In this document: positions 8,773 through 17,842 of the stretch, piece by piece | Layout of the letters: every line of letters starts with the position of its first letter | Position numbering within the stretch: the stretch's first letter is position 1 | NCBI GenBank assembly: GCA_964595075.1 | Contig: CAZQNT010000001.1 | Location: 40,897 to 104,896, forward strand | From: JAHJFW01 sp964595075 | GTDB lineage: Bacteria; Patescibacteriota; Patescibacteriia; 2-12-FULL-60-25 | DNA length: 64,000 nucleotides | Direction: 5' to 3' | Notes under the pieces: model-generated | What the model saw: only the letters and a program-made list of their open reading frames with translations | Database searches by the model: none | Told to the model about the DNA's origin: nothing | Translations under genes and position numbers: made by a program

Positions 8773-10570
8773 TATGAGAGTTCTTGGACTTTCTTTTTTT
8801 TATCATGATGCCGCGGCATGCCTATTGGTGGACGGCGTTCCCGTTGCAATGTCGGAAGAGGAACGATTCTCGCGTAGGAAACATGATTCCGGTTATCCCG
8901 AGATGACCGTGGATTTTGTTTTGAAAACCGCAGGAATATCCACAAACGATCTTGACGCCGTAGTTTTTTATGAAAAACCGTTTCTTAAACTGGAGCGTAT
9001 TATCAAATCAGCGTTAGCGACTTTTCCAACAGCGCCACTCGTTTTCGCGGATTCTGTAAAAACTCTGTTTACGTCCAAGTTATGGATTCGTAATTTGATC
9101 AGCGCCAAACTTGATATTCCAGCGGAAAAAATACATTTTTCAGGGCATCATCTTTCGCATATGGCGGCTTCGTATTTTTCAAGTCCTTGGGATAGAGCGG
9201 CGATTCTTTCGGTTGACGGGGTAGGGGAGTGGGCGACTACCACTTTAGGTATTGGCGAAGGCAATAATATAAAAGTGTTGAAGGAGATAAATTATCCTCA
9301 CTCGCTCGGTCTTCTGTATTCCGCCGTAACAGCTTTTTTGGGATTTGAAGTAAACGAAGGCGAGTACAAGGTTATGGGGATGGCTCCGTATGGCACGCCG
9401 AAATATGCGGATCGCATACGTAAACTCATTAGATTTTATCCTGACGGGTCGTATTCGTTGAATTTGGAGTATTTTTCGTTCCATCGTTCGACTAAGCATA
9501 CGTACTCGAAGAAATTTGTCGAACTGTTCGGTGAAGCGCGGGATCCCAAGTCGCATTTTTTTACTCGCGCAACAGGATGGCCGAGTTATTTTGGAGATAA
9601 ACCGGTTGGAGAAACGTTCGACCGTTTAGCTGAAGAACAGGAATATTACGCTGACGTAGCGGCATCGGTGCAGTCGGTGTTGGAAGAGGCGATGGTGCGT
9701 CTTGCCAAGGCGCTTTACGTAGAAACGAAGGTTGAACGCCTTTGCCTAGCCGGCGGAGTCGCGTTGAACTCGGTGGCGAATTGGAAGATAGCTCAGGAAA
9801 CGCAGTTTAAGGAATTGTTTATTCAGCCCGCAGCAGGGGATGCGGGAGGTGCGCTTGGCGCCGCTTTGGCTTATGAGTATATTGGCTCGGAGAAGAAGCG
9901 GTCTTTTGTTTTCGAGAACGCTTTTTACGGAGCTTCGTTCACTACCGCCGAGATCACGAGAGCGCTTGATGCCGAGGGGGTAAAATACAGTATCGTTGCG
10001 GATGAATACGCTCTTATCGAACAAACGGCTCAAGCGCTTGTGGACGGAAAGGTGATAGGGTGGTTTCACGGTCGGTTCGAGTGGGGACCGCGTGCTTTAG
10101 GGAGTCGATCCATTTTGGCCGACCCGCGCCGCGAAGACATGAAGGATATTGTTAATACGAAGATCAAGTTTCGTGAACCTTACAGACCTTTTGCCCCGTC
10201 CGTTCTTCAAGAACGAGCCGGGGAATGGTTTGATTTGCCAAATGCGGAATTTCATCAGCCGGCGCGATTTATGCTTTATGTCGTACCCGTTAGAGCGGAT
10301 AAACGCGAACGGATTCCGGCAATAACCCACGTTGACGGATCCGCGCGTCCTCAGCTCGTCAGGCGTCAGGACGTTCCACGGTATTATCGTCTGATCGAGA
10401 GGTTTTATGAAAAATCAGGAGTACCGCTCGTGCTCGACACGTCGTTCAATCTTAAGGGGGAGCCGATCGTCACGACTCCGATTAATGCATTGAATACTTT
10501 TCGTAAAAGCGGGATGGATATGCTCGTATTGGAGAACGTGATTGTTAATCGTTCGGATCTTCCGGAATAA
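8762..10570 (+). CDS. Carbamoyltransferase (NodU/CmcH family)
   Basis: 602 residues. The N-terminal Kae1/ASKHA-like domain begins 'VLGLSFFYHDAAACLL', with 'SEEERFSRRKHD' next. It has the metal-binding 'SGHHLSHMAASY' segment near residue 130 and 'SVDGVGEW'. The C-terminal YrdC-like/carbamoyl-transferring part contains 'GRFEWGPRALGSRSIL', diagnostic for the family. Enzymes of this family carbamoylate hydroxyls using carbamoyl phosphate and ATP (Nod factors, cephamycin, saxitoxin, O-antigens). Here it likely carbamoylates a surface sugar. Either the ATG at 8762 or the one at 8774 could be used. It is the last gene of the SGNH-DUF5989 block. Confidence 0.9.
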   Translation: MNFDMRVLGLSFFYHDAAACLLVDGVPVAMSEEERFSRRKHDSGYPEMTVDFVLKTAGISTNDLDAVVFYEKPFLKLERIIKSALATFPTAPLVFADSVKTLFTSKLWIRNLISAKLDIPAEKIHFSGHHLSHMAASYFSSPWDRAAILSVDGVGEWATTTLGIGEGNNIKVLKEINYPHSLGLLYSAVTAFLGFEVNEGEYKVMGMAPYGTPKYADRIRKLIRFYPDGSYSLNLEYFSFHRSTKHTYSKKFVELFGEARDPKSHFFTRATGWPSYFGDKPVGETFDRLAEEQEYYADVAASVQSVLEEAMVRLAKALYVETKVERLCLAGGVALNSVANWKIAQETQFKELFIQPAAGDAGGALGAALAYEYIGSEKKRSFVFENAFYGASFTTAEITRALDAEGVKYSIVADEYALIEQTAQALVDGKVIGWFHGRFEWGPRALGSRSILADPRREDMKDIVNTKIKFREPYRPFAPSVLQERAGEWFDLPNAEFHQPARFMLYVVPVRADKRERIPAITHVDGSARPQLVRRQDVPRYYRLIERFYEKSGVPLVLDTSFNLKGEPIVTTPINALNTFRKSGMDMLVLENVIVNRSDLPE

Positions 10571-10575
10571 TTCGT

Positions 10576-12345
10576 ATGACATTCGTGGCGCCTTTATTCA
10601 GATGGTTTGCCAGTCACTGGCTCGCGCTTATACTCGCGGCGATTGTTGGCGGATTTTCTGTAGCTCCTCACGTTATTGCGACTCGAATGCTCGGCTCGCA
10701 ATATCGCGGTATTCCTTTTATGTATTTGGATAACGAAGATTATTACATCGCGCGTGTGCAGGAGATTAGGGACGGACATTGGCCGGCCGGCTCACCGTTT
10801 TTGTTTGAAGGAAAGGATGCATCTGCTGTACAGCCGGCAACGGGCGAGCTTATTTTTTATGTGTTGCCTTCAAAATTATTTGGTCTGAGCGCAATCTCCT
10901 TCGCTGTATTCTCAAAATTTCTTTTTCCGGCCATGTTGTTTTTGCTCGTTTATTGGCTTGTTCTGTTGATGACGGTTGAACGCGAGAGCGCGGGTCAAAG
11001 GCTCTCAGCTATTGTCGCCGGCTTGCTCTCAACTATCGGATACCAATTTGCGCCACTGTCTTCCTTCGAAGCGTATTTTTTGGGCGCAGCTACGCCAACG
11101 GATCTTTCGATTTGGACGCGTCCGGTTAATCCTGTGACCGGCGGATTACTTTTGTTTTTATGCCTTATATGTTTGTGGAAACTTTTTTCAAATAAACTTT
11201 GGAAGTCCGCATTGATTGGAGGGGTATTGATCGGTGCATCGTCGTTTTATTTGTTCAGTTGGGCTATTTCAATTACGGTCGCGGCATTACTTACTGTTGT
11301 CGCCGTAATAAAAAAAGACGCAGCATTGGTTAAACGATTGTTTGTCTTGGGATTACTTGGAACGGCTCCATTTTTTTACTTTATGTATTCACTTTTCCGT
11401 ATTTCTGGGGATGATGGAATGCAGGCTTCTTTTCGACAGGGCTTATTATTGACACGCGCGCCATTGTTAAACAAAACGCTTTTAGCGTGCCTGGTCGTTT
11501 TTCTCGTCCTGTCGTTGTTGAGCGCTTGGCGTGAACGAAAGAGCGGGAAGTCATTTTTTTTAGAACCATGGTGGATATTTTGCTTCACGATGATAATAGG
11601 AGGTCTCGCGGTTTTAAATCAGCAACTTCTAACCGGTCGTACGGTTTGGCCATATCACTTCGTTCAGTACACTAAACCGATGACGTACATCGTATTGGTT
11701 ATTATTTTTACTAAAACAATTCGTCCGATTTCGGAAGTGGCGTGGAAGACGGTTTTGTTATTTATTTCGTTCGCAGTGTTCGTCAATGCGCTTGTTATGA
11801 CCAGCGGTACGTTTTCCGCGCTCCCGGCGTTTGCCGCTTTGCAGTCCGATTCCGATGTTTATAACTGGGTACGGCTTTACGCGCCAAAGGATTGCGTGAT
11901 TTTGACAGACCCGACGAATACTCGTCATGCGCAATGGATCCCCGCATTTACGTCTTGTAACGTATATCTGACGCATTACACGTTATCCGGCGTTTCCACC
12001 GAGCGCATGTTGCATAATTTTTATTTTTGGATGCGGCAAAATGATGTTACGGAAGAGTCGGCATATTCATTTTTACAAGATCATCAAGGGGAGATTTTGG
12101 AAGCTTTTTTCGAAGATTGGCGCGAGCTATACGGGCAACGTCCAAATAACGCGTTAACTAGAAAACGAACGGAGCTCGTTTCAGGTTACGCTGAATTTCT
12201 AAAGACCCCTTTTCAGGAATCTTTACACAAGTATCGCGTTGATTATTTTTTGACAGGCGAACCGCTTTCGGAAGAGAAGTTGCGTTTGTACGGAGTTAGA
12301 GAGAAGCTATTCGAATTCGATGGCTCATATTTGTATGCTTTTTGA
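10576..12345 (+). CDS. Polytopic membrane protein, GT-C-type glycosyltransferase candidate
   Basis: 589 residues, about eleven hydrophobic segments, then a soluble C-terminal region of ~170 residues starting near 'DSDVYNWVRLYAPKDCVILTD'. The early loop has 'YLDNEDYYIARVQEIRDGHW', with acidic residues placed as in GT-C enzymes. It resembles the 1041 protein in architecture, including a C-terminal 'DCVILTDP' / 'DAVCTDPE' stretch, suggesting these are paralogues. It starts 6 nt after the carbamoyltransferase stop, and the following reductase begins inside its 3' end, so all are one operon. Confidence 0.6.
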   Translation: MTFVAPLFRWFASHWLALILAAIVGGFSVAPHVIATRMLGSQYRGIPFMYLDNEDYYIARVQEIRDGHWPAGSPFLFEGKDASAVQPATGELIFYVLPSKLFGLSAISFAVFSKFLFPAMLFLLVYWLVLLMTVERESAGQRLSAIVAGLLSTIGYQFAPLSSFEAYFLGAATPTDLSIWTRPVNPVTGGLLLFLCLICLWKLFSNKLWKSALIGGVLIGASSFYLFSWAISITVAALLTVVAVIKKDAALVKRLFVLGLLGTAPFFYFMYSLFRISGDDGMQASFRQGLLLTRAPLLNKTLLACLVVFLVLSLLSAWRERKSGKSFFLEPWWIFCFTMIIGGLAVLNQQLLTGRTVWPYHFVQYTKPMTYIVLVIIFTKTIRPISEVAWKTVLLFISFAVFVNALVMTSGTFSALPAFAALQSDSDVYNWVRLYAPKDCVILTDPTNTRHAQWIPAFTSCNVYLTHYTLSGVSTERMLHNFYFWMRQNDVTEESAYSFLQDHQGEILEAFFEDWRELYGQRPNNALTRKRTELVSGYAEFLKTPFQESLHKYRVDYFLTGEPLSEEKLRLYGVREKLFEFDGSYLYAF

Positions 12346-13207
12346 CCGGAACAAGGATTCAAGCGTTCTTGTTACCGGCCCGAACGGTTTGCTTGGCGCG
12401 ACTATTATTGCAGATTGGAAGGGCAGGGGAATGTCGGTGAAAGGTATAGATGTCGACATTCGCGACCGAGAGAAACTATTTGAAATCGGCCGCGAATGCA
12501 GTGAGGTATCTTGGATTGTACATACAGCCGCTAAAACGAGCGCTGCGTTTTGCGAGAAAAATCGTGAATTGGCATATGAAACGAATGTTGAAGGAGCTAG
12601 AAACGTGCGCGATTTGGCTAGAGAAATCGGAGCGCGTCTTTTGTATATCTCAACGACCTCGGTTTTTCCATGCGATGTCGGCGGTTACGTAGAAACCGAT
12701 CTTCCTTATCCTAAGAATTACTACAGTCTCACAAAGTATTTGGGCGAAGTTCTTATGAAGGAATACTCCGGAGCGCAGATCGTTCGTTTTACTCTTCTCG
12801 GTATTCATCCTGACGGTTCGCGCGGCAGTAATTTTTTGGAATGGTTGGTGGATTCTTATAGAAAGAACGATGACGTGAAATTGTTTTCAGATGTATTAAT
12901 AAATCCGATAAGCAGTTTGACCGCCGCGGATTTTATTCATGAAATAATAGAACGCGACATTAAGGAACCTATTTTGCATCTTGGTAGTAGACAGGCGATG
13001 TCTAAGTCGGATATCGGACGTAACGTCATGGAGGCATTTCCAGGATACAAAGGAAAATTTGAAGAATCAAAAGAATCCGATTTAAGCGTCGGCGTATATC
13101 GTCCGACTCAAATGTGGTTGGATATCGGCAAATTTGAACAGGCGCTCGGACGCTTCATGCCCAGCATGGAAGATGAAATCAGGCGCTGCTTGCTACAAGT
13201 TCGTTGA
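12320..13207 (+). CDS. RmlD-like sugar reductase (SDR)
   Basis: 295 residues. 'VLVTGPNGLLG' is the cofactor loop, 'DIDVDIRDREKLFE'-type spacing and 'WIVHTAAKTSAAFCEKN' match RmlD_sub_bind (dTDP-4-dehydrorhamnose reductase-like) proteins. The active site is 'ISTTSVFPCD' plus 'YSLTK' (YxxxK). It probably reduces a 4-keto sugar nucleotide. The start overlaps the upstream membrane GT by 26 nt; a second Met five codons in is possible. It converges with the GT4 gene, overlapping by 29 nt. Confidence 0.75.
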   Translation: MAHICMLFDRNKDSSVLVTGPNGLLGATIIADWKGRGMSVKGIDVDIRDREKLFEIGRECSEVSWIVHTAAKTSAAFCEKNRELAYETNVEGARNVRDLAREIGARLLYISTTSVFPCDVGGYVETDLPYPKNYYSLTKYLGEVLMKEYSGAQIVRFTLLGIHPDGSRGSNFLEWLVDSYRKNDDVKLFSDVLINPISSLTAADFIHEIIERDIKEPILHLGSRQAMSKSDIGRNVMEAFPGYKGKFEESKESDLSVGVYRPTQMWLDIGKFEQALGRFMPSMEDEIRRCLLQVR

Positions 13208-14360
13208 TTATTTTTTCCATTTTTTCACCCATTAGTTTCGGTGAGAATTCTTCCGCTCTATGCAGCGCGGACAAGGAAAGTTGCGCTCGCATCGCAGGAT
13301 CGTTGATGAGCCGTTCGATTTTGTCAGAAAGATCGTGTGAGTCATCGAATCTGAATGTGAGGGCGGCGTCTCCGGCGAGCCATTCGAGCCCACCGCCTCC
13401 GGGTACTATGGACGGAGCTCCAAGGCCCATCGCTTCAATCAATAAAACGGATGTAAGGTGCTTTCTCCATCTCGGCAGTATAAAAATATCCGTTTTTGCC
13501 AATTCAAGAAGCAGCGTGTCACGATCCACCCAGCCCACGAACTCGAAATGTTTTTCGACGCCGTATTGTTTTGCTAACCGAACCAATTGTTCTTTTTCCG
13601 GGCCATCTCCGCACATTGTCACGTTGATACGACTTTTATCATGTATTTCAGAAACCGCTTTAATAATGAGGTCGAATCCTTTTTCGGCTATCATTCGTCC
13701 TGAGCAAAGGATATTTATTGTTTTTCGTTGCGTCGGGTTTCGTTTCAGCTGTTCATGAGGGACACCGGTGCGATATTTAATTTCATCGCAATTAACGAAA
13801 TCCGGAATAGCAATGTACGGCTCACCACGAACTCCGCTGTTTGAGAATTTTTTCTTTACGGTCGGTGAAGTAAATATGAAATAATCGAGTCGATTCATTA
13901 ACCATGCGCCCACGGTATTTTCGTAAGCGCGTCTGAGCAGTCGTTTTATGCCGCGTGCGATCGTTGGAGTATTGTCCGGCAAATCCAACCATGGGCTCAC
14001 TTCGACATTGCAGAAACACAGCACCGGGCGTTTCCCGCCAAGTAGTTTGTAAATCCCGGCGCCAAAACCGAATTGGCCTTCAACATAGAAAATATCCGTG
14101 TCATTTTCGTATTTTTTTAAGGTTTTCGCGGTTGATCGTTGTAGCGCGATAAGCGATCCGGAATCGATGTTTTCCTCGATGATTCCGTAGGATAATTTTT
14201 TGTCTCCCAATTTGTTGCTTTTCGAATACGCGGTCATTACGCGAACATCAAACCCACGGCGGATCAATTCGACGGATTTTGTATCAAGATCATGAACGGA
14301 TCCGCCGGCTGTTAAAAAATCCAGTTTGGATGTAAGTAGGATTATTCGCGGCTTCGTCAC
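13179..14360 (-). CDS. GT4-family glycosyltransferase
   Basis: 393 residues with GT-B layout. The C-terminal half has 'ILCSGRMIAEKGFDLIIKAV', 'VTMCGDGPEKEQL' and the acidic donor-binding motif 'LLIEAMGLGAPSIVPGGGG' (EX7E-like) of Glycos_transf_1. The N-terminal half starts 'IILLTSKLDFLTAGGSVHDL', where GGS forms the acceptor loop. It works on the cytoplasmic face on a lipid-linked oligosaccharide; linkage unknown. Start ATG overlaps the stop of the methyltransferase upstream (14357-14360). Confidence 0.85.
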   Translation of the reverse strand: MTKPRIILLTSKLDFLTAGGSVHDLDTKSVELIRRGFDVRVMTAYSKSNKLGDKKLSYGIIEENIDSGSLIALQRSTAKTLKKYENDTDIFYVEGQFGFGAGIYKLLGGKRPVLCFCNVEVSPWLDLPDNTPTIARGIKRLLRRAYENTVGAWLMNRLDYFIFTSPTVKKKFSNSGVRGEPYIAIPDFVNCDEIKYRTGVPHEQLKRNPTQRKTINILCSGRMIAEKGFDLIIKAVSEIHDKSRINVTMCGDGPEKEQLVRLAKQYGVEKHFEFVGWVDRDTLLLELAKTDIFILPRWRKHLTSVLLIEAMGLGAPSIVPGGGGLEWLAGDAALTFRFDDSHDLSDKIERLINDPAMRAQLSLSALHRAEEFSPKLMGEKMEKIINELVASSA

Positions 14361-15556
14361 ATGTTTGGGACAATAAATTCCAACGGCAGGTGTTTCAATT
14401 TTTCCTTAAGAAACGCTCCTATATTCCAGGGGAGAATGAGGGCATGCGTTGCATTTATTGGAATATCGGCGTCGTGAATTATTGGTAAATGAGAGCCGGG
14501 CGTAATCTTGCCGATTTTTAGAGCGCTGCTGTCTGTGACGCATTCGAGCAACCCGCTATCGATCCCGCAATAATTCAATAATGTATTCCCCTTTGTGGCG
14601 GCGCCGATTCCGACTATCACGCCTCCAGCGGCTTTAATTTCATAAAGCCGTTTGCAGAGGTCGGTTCGAAAAGTTTTTACTCTGCGCATGAAGTCCGCAT
14701 AAGTCGCCGGATCATATATGTGAGCGGTTTCTTCTTCTTTAATGAGCGCGTCGACAGTCGGATCGTCGGAATTTTTTTTGCCGACGTAAACGCGCATCGA
14801 ACCCCCCATGTAATCGTTGAGTTCCGCGTGTTGAATGAAAAGACCGAATTGTTTATAAAAGTTTTTTAGCGGTTTTAGACCGAAATACGAGACGTGCTCC
14901 AGGTAAATCGTGTCGAAGGCGGTACGTCTAACCAGCTCAAGCAGCGATGGCGCTTCGAATACGAACTGTCCATCGTCGGTAAGCGCCAAAAAGACATCCT
15001 TCATGAACGTGTTCAGATCGGTGATGTGATTGTATACGTTATTTGCCGTGATCGCTTTCGCTCTCCCTTCTTTTGTTATCCTCGTTACAGCCGCCGATGT
15101 AAAAAAATCTTGCATCGTCGGTATACCTGTCGAGGAAGCCAGCGCGGCGATGTTAGGCGCCGGTTCGATTCCAAGAATTTTGCATCCGTATTGATCGCGG
15201 AAACTCGCAAGAAGCGTACCGTCACTTGATCCTATATCCACCACCAGGTCTCTGTCGTTAACGCCGACACGCGAAGCTATCTCCGTTGCCATTTCTCGAA
15301 AATGGGATATGGATACAGCGGAATTACCGGAAGTATAGCTGTAATCAACCTTTTGATAGCGTTCTTCCTGTGACACCGTGAACTCCGACATTGCGTATCC
15401 GCAATCGAGGCAAAGCATTACTCGTAGTGGATAAGTCCGTTCTTCTTCGTTGAGTTTGCTTGGTGGCAAAAACGTGTCGGCCAGAGGATGATGGCCGAGG
15501 TCGATTATACGTTCATGCTTTTTTGAACCGCAGAGTTGACAGGAATCCGTAAGCAT
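14357..15556 (-). CDS. Sugar C-methyltransferase (zinc-binding N-terminus, Methyltransf_13/14 type)
   Basis: About 399 residues from ATG 15556. The N-terminus has paired cysteines 'CQLCGSKKHERIIDLG' and 'CLDCGYAMS', the putative zinc domain of TylC3/NovU-like C-methyltransferases. Then comes SAM motif I 'VVDIGSSDGTLL' and 'GIEPAPNIA'. 'YLEHVSYFGLKPLKNF' and the C-terminal 'GIGAATKGNTLLNYCG' are diagnostic of the C-terminal Methyltransf_14 domain. These enzymes C-methylate dTDP-4-keto-deoxysugars to give branched sugars. Only 2 nt separate it from the stop of the epimerase upstream. The start farther out at 15595 is unlikely, as the zinc domain begins at the chosen Met. Confidence 0.85.
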   Translation of the reverse strand: MLTDSCQLCGSKKHERIIDLGHHPLADTFLPPSKLNEEERTYPLRVMLCLDCGYAMSEFTVSQEERYQKVDYSYTSGNSAVSISHFREMATEIASRVGVNDRDLVVDIGSSDGTLLASFRDQYGCKILGIEPAPNIAALASSTGIPTMQDFFTSAAVTRITKEGRAKAITANNVYNHITDLNTFMKDVFLALTDDGQFVFEAPSLLELVRRTAFDTIYLEHVSYFGLKPLKNFYKQFGLFIQHAELNDYMGGSMRVYVGKKNSDDPTVDALIKEEETAHIYDPATYADFMRRVKTFRTDLCKRLYEIKAAGGVIVGIGAATKGNTLLNYCGIDSGLLECVTDSSALKIGKITPGSHLPIIHDADIPINATHALILPWNIGAFLKEKLKHLPLEFIVPNM

Positions 15557-15558
15557 AT

Positions 15559-16557
15559 TTATGCGGTAGGATTTTTTGGATGCTTGGAATACCACTCGAA
15601 CGTTGATCGAAAGCCGTCATCGAGGGAGGTTTCCGGTTTCCATCCTACGAGTTGTTCGATTTTTGATATATCTGCAAGACGGCGTTTTACGCTTCCGACC
15701 GGAGATTCTTTTGTTTCTATTCGGTCGGGTTTCCACCCTGTCAGACCGAACATCTTTTCAGCTAAATCGCGCATTGTAATTTCGTCCGAATTTCCTATAT
15801 GCACGGTTTCGATCGGTTGTAAGTTCGTAGCGGTGGAATCCATAAGTAGTCCCATGGCTCGCACAGCGTCTGAAATGTAACAAAACGTCCGTGTTTCATC
15901 AGATCCGAAAATAGCGAACGGATCCACGCGGTCGAGTATTCGTTGAGAGAATTCGGGAATTACATGATCATAACCCGCGCGGGGACCATAGAAGTTATGA
16001 GGTCGGACGATCACTGCCGGAAAATTGTATTGTTTTGCATAATGTATAACAAAAAGTTCACCGATCAGTTTTGTCGCGGCGTAAGTCCAACGAGGATTAT
16101 AAGTATCGCTGATGACGAGCGGCACTTTTTCAGGAGTCGGTATGGGAAGTTGTCCGAACGACTCCAGCGCTCCGGCATAGGCCTCGTTTGAAGATGTGAA
16201 GCAGAGTTTTGGTTTTCTTGAGAGCGTCGTTATCCATGTTAAAACATTGGTGAGCGTCAGCGTATTGATACGCATCACTTCATGTGGGAAATTGTAGAAG
16301 TTTTTCGTTCCGTTCACTGCCGCAAGATGGTAGACGTGTTCCACGTCTGTCGGAAGCGATGTTAGAAAAGCGGGGTCCGTAAGATCTCCTTGAATGAAAG
16401 TTACGCGCGGATGGCGAATAAGTTCGGTTAATTCTTCATCCATGCGTCCGCGGAAGAAGTTGTCGGTTAGCACAAGTTCCGTATCCGATTTTTCAAGAAG
16501 ATGGCGCGTTAGGTGGAATCCGATAAATCCAGCGCCTCCGGTTATGAGAGTTTTCAT
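15559..16557 (-). CDS. NAD-dependent nucleotide-sugar epimerase/decarboxylase-like SDR
   Basis: 332 residues with 'LITGGAGFIGFHL' at the N-terminus, 'VYHLAAVNGTKNFY' and 'FTSSNEAYAG' at the active-site strand, and 'YAATK' as the catalytic YxxxK. 'RPHNFYGPRAG' and 'FGSDETRTFCYISDAV' follow the extended-SDR pattern. It could be an epimerase or a UXS-like decarboxylase; the sequence does not settle it. It belongs to a minus-strand run with the dehydrogenase upstream (15-nt gap), which would supply an oxidised (uronic acid) substrate. Confidence 0.8.
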   Translation of the reverse strand: MKTLITGGAGFIGFHLTRHLLEKSDTELVLTDNFFRGRMDEELTELIRHPRVTFIQGDLTDPAFLTSLPTDVEHVYHLAAVNGTKNFYNFPHEVMRINTLTLTNVLTWITTLSRKPKLCFTSSNEAYAGALESFGQLPIPTPEKVPLVISDTYNPRWTYAATKLIGELFVIHYAKQYNFPAVIVRPHNFYGPRAGYDHVIPEFSQRILDRVDPFAIFGSDETRTFCYISDAVRAMGLLMDSTATNLQPIETVHIGNSDEITMRDLAEKMFGLTGWKPDRIETKESPVGSVKRRLADISKIEQLVGWKPETSLDDGFRSTFEWYSKHPKNPTA

Positions 16558-16571
16558 AGATGTTTTTTGTA

Positions 16572-17768
16572 TCAGTTAAACACGTTCCATATGTCGACAA
16601 CGATTTTTGTTTTCATGATGTCTGGATCAATTGACGAATAGTGATTATGCGGCGCCGCGATTATGAGTATTTCCGATTTTTTCAGTACGACTTCCAACGC
16701 AGTGATTGTTTCGTCTTGTATATATACGTCGTGACAAAGAACCTCTTTGCATTCGAGTTCCGCCAGTTTTTTGAGTTTATACGAAAGACTCTCGCGTTTA
16801 TCGTCGCTTTCGGCTTTGAAAGCCATACCCAGTATCCCTATTGTTTTTGTTTTGAGATCGTGTTTTTGTTTTAACCTTTCAATCAAAAAATTTGGCAACC
16901 CTTCGTTTACCAGCATCGCGGCGTGGCCTAGAAAAAAAGTGTTTCGCGCGAAAGCCGCCAGCTGCATCGTATCTTTGAATAGACACGGTCCCGCAGCAAA
17001 TCCGGGAGCAGGAAGATCGCGATTGCGCGGATATTCTTCCGTCATAGCGCTGTGAATGGCGTCGTAGTCAACGTTTTTTTCCTCGGCGAGCATGTAAAAT
17101 TGGTTTGCGGCCGCGAATTTGATGTATCGCCACGTATTGGTAAAAAGCTTTGCCAGCTCCGCCTCTATTGGTTTGACGCGTATTATTTTTTTATTCGTTA
17201 TGCGTTTGAATAGATCGGCTACGCGATCTCCGACTTCCGGTTTGAATGAAGAGACTATTTGCGGATGTTCCATTAGCTCGCGCAGCGCGTATCCTTGCGC
17301 AATTCGCTCAGGACAGAATGCGACTGAAACGTTTTTACCGCGTTTTAAGAATTCATTCTGTATGTTCTCCGAGGTGCCGGGGTAGACCGTGCTGCGCAGA
17401 ACGAGTATTTGTCCGTCGTTAAAATATGGTAGGTACTGTTCGAGTGTTTTGGCTATTCCGGAGAAATCAGGATTCAAGTGTTCGTCGATAGGTGTACCGG
17501 TTACTGAAAGTACGATGTCGCTTTGCGTTATTACATTCGGTGAAGTTGACGCGTAAAGCGTACCTTTTTTAATTGCCGATGCCAGTTTTTCTTCTCCGAG
17601 TTCTTCTTTGAATGGAAATTTGCCGCCGAGTACTTCGTCGATCGCCGCAGAGTTGATATCGAAAATAACGGTTTTTACGTCCGAATTAGCGAACGCGACC
17701 GACAGAGGCAGACCGACATGTCCTGCGCCTCCGATGACGCATAGATCGTATTTGGCGTTTGAAGACAT
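16572..17768 (-). CDS. UDP-glucose/GDP-mannose dehydrogenase family (UDP-ManNAc/GlcNAc 6-dehydrogenase-like)
   Basis: 398 residues from ATG 17768. 'CVIGGAGHVGLPL' is the NAD-binding loop, 'RSTVYPGTSENI' and 'FCPERIAQG' are WecC/WbpA-type motifs. The central helix includes 'AELAKLFTNTWRYIKFAAANQF', and the catalytic thiol sits in 'GPCLFKDTMQL'. The enzyme oxidises C6 of a UDP-sugar to a uronic acid in two steps. The family is close to UDP-N-acetylmannosamine/glucosamine dehydrogenases, but substrate is inferred. An upstream TTG at 17801 is a less likely start. Confidence 0.85.
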   Translation of the reverse strand: MSSNAKYDLCVIGGAGHVGLPLSVAFANSDVKTVIFDINSAAIDEVLGGKFPFKEELGEEKLASAIKKGTLYASTSPNVITQSDIVLSVTGTPIDEHLNPDFSGIAKTLEQYLPYFNDGQILVLRSTVYPGTSENIQNEFLKRGKNVSVAFCPERIAQGYALRELMEHPQIVSSFKPEVGDRVADLFKRITNKKIIRVKPIEAELAKLFTNTWRYIKFAAANQFYMLAEEKNVDYDAIHSAMTEEYPRNRDLPAPGFAAGPCLFKDTMQLAAFARNTFFLGHAAMLVNEGLPNFLIERLKQKHDLKTKTIGILGMAFKAESDDKRESLSYKLKKLAELECKEVLCHDVYIQDETITALEVVLKKSEILIIAAPHNHYSSIDPDIMKTKIVVDIWNVFN

Positions 17769-17842
17769 AGAAATGCCAATGGAATGTAGCGAATTAACCA
17801 AAATAAATCAATGGTAATATATCGTCGATTGGTTATTCTTGG

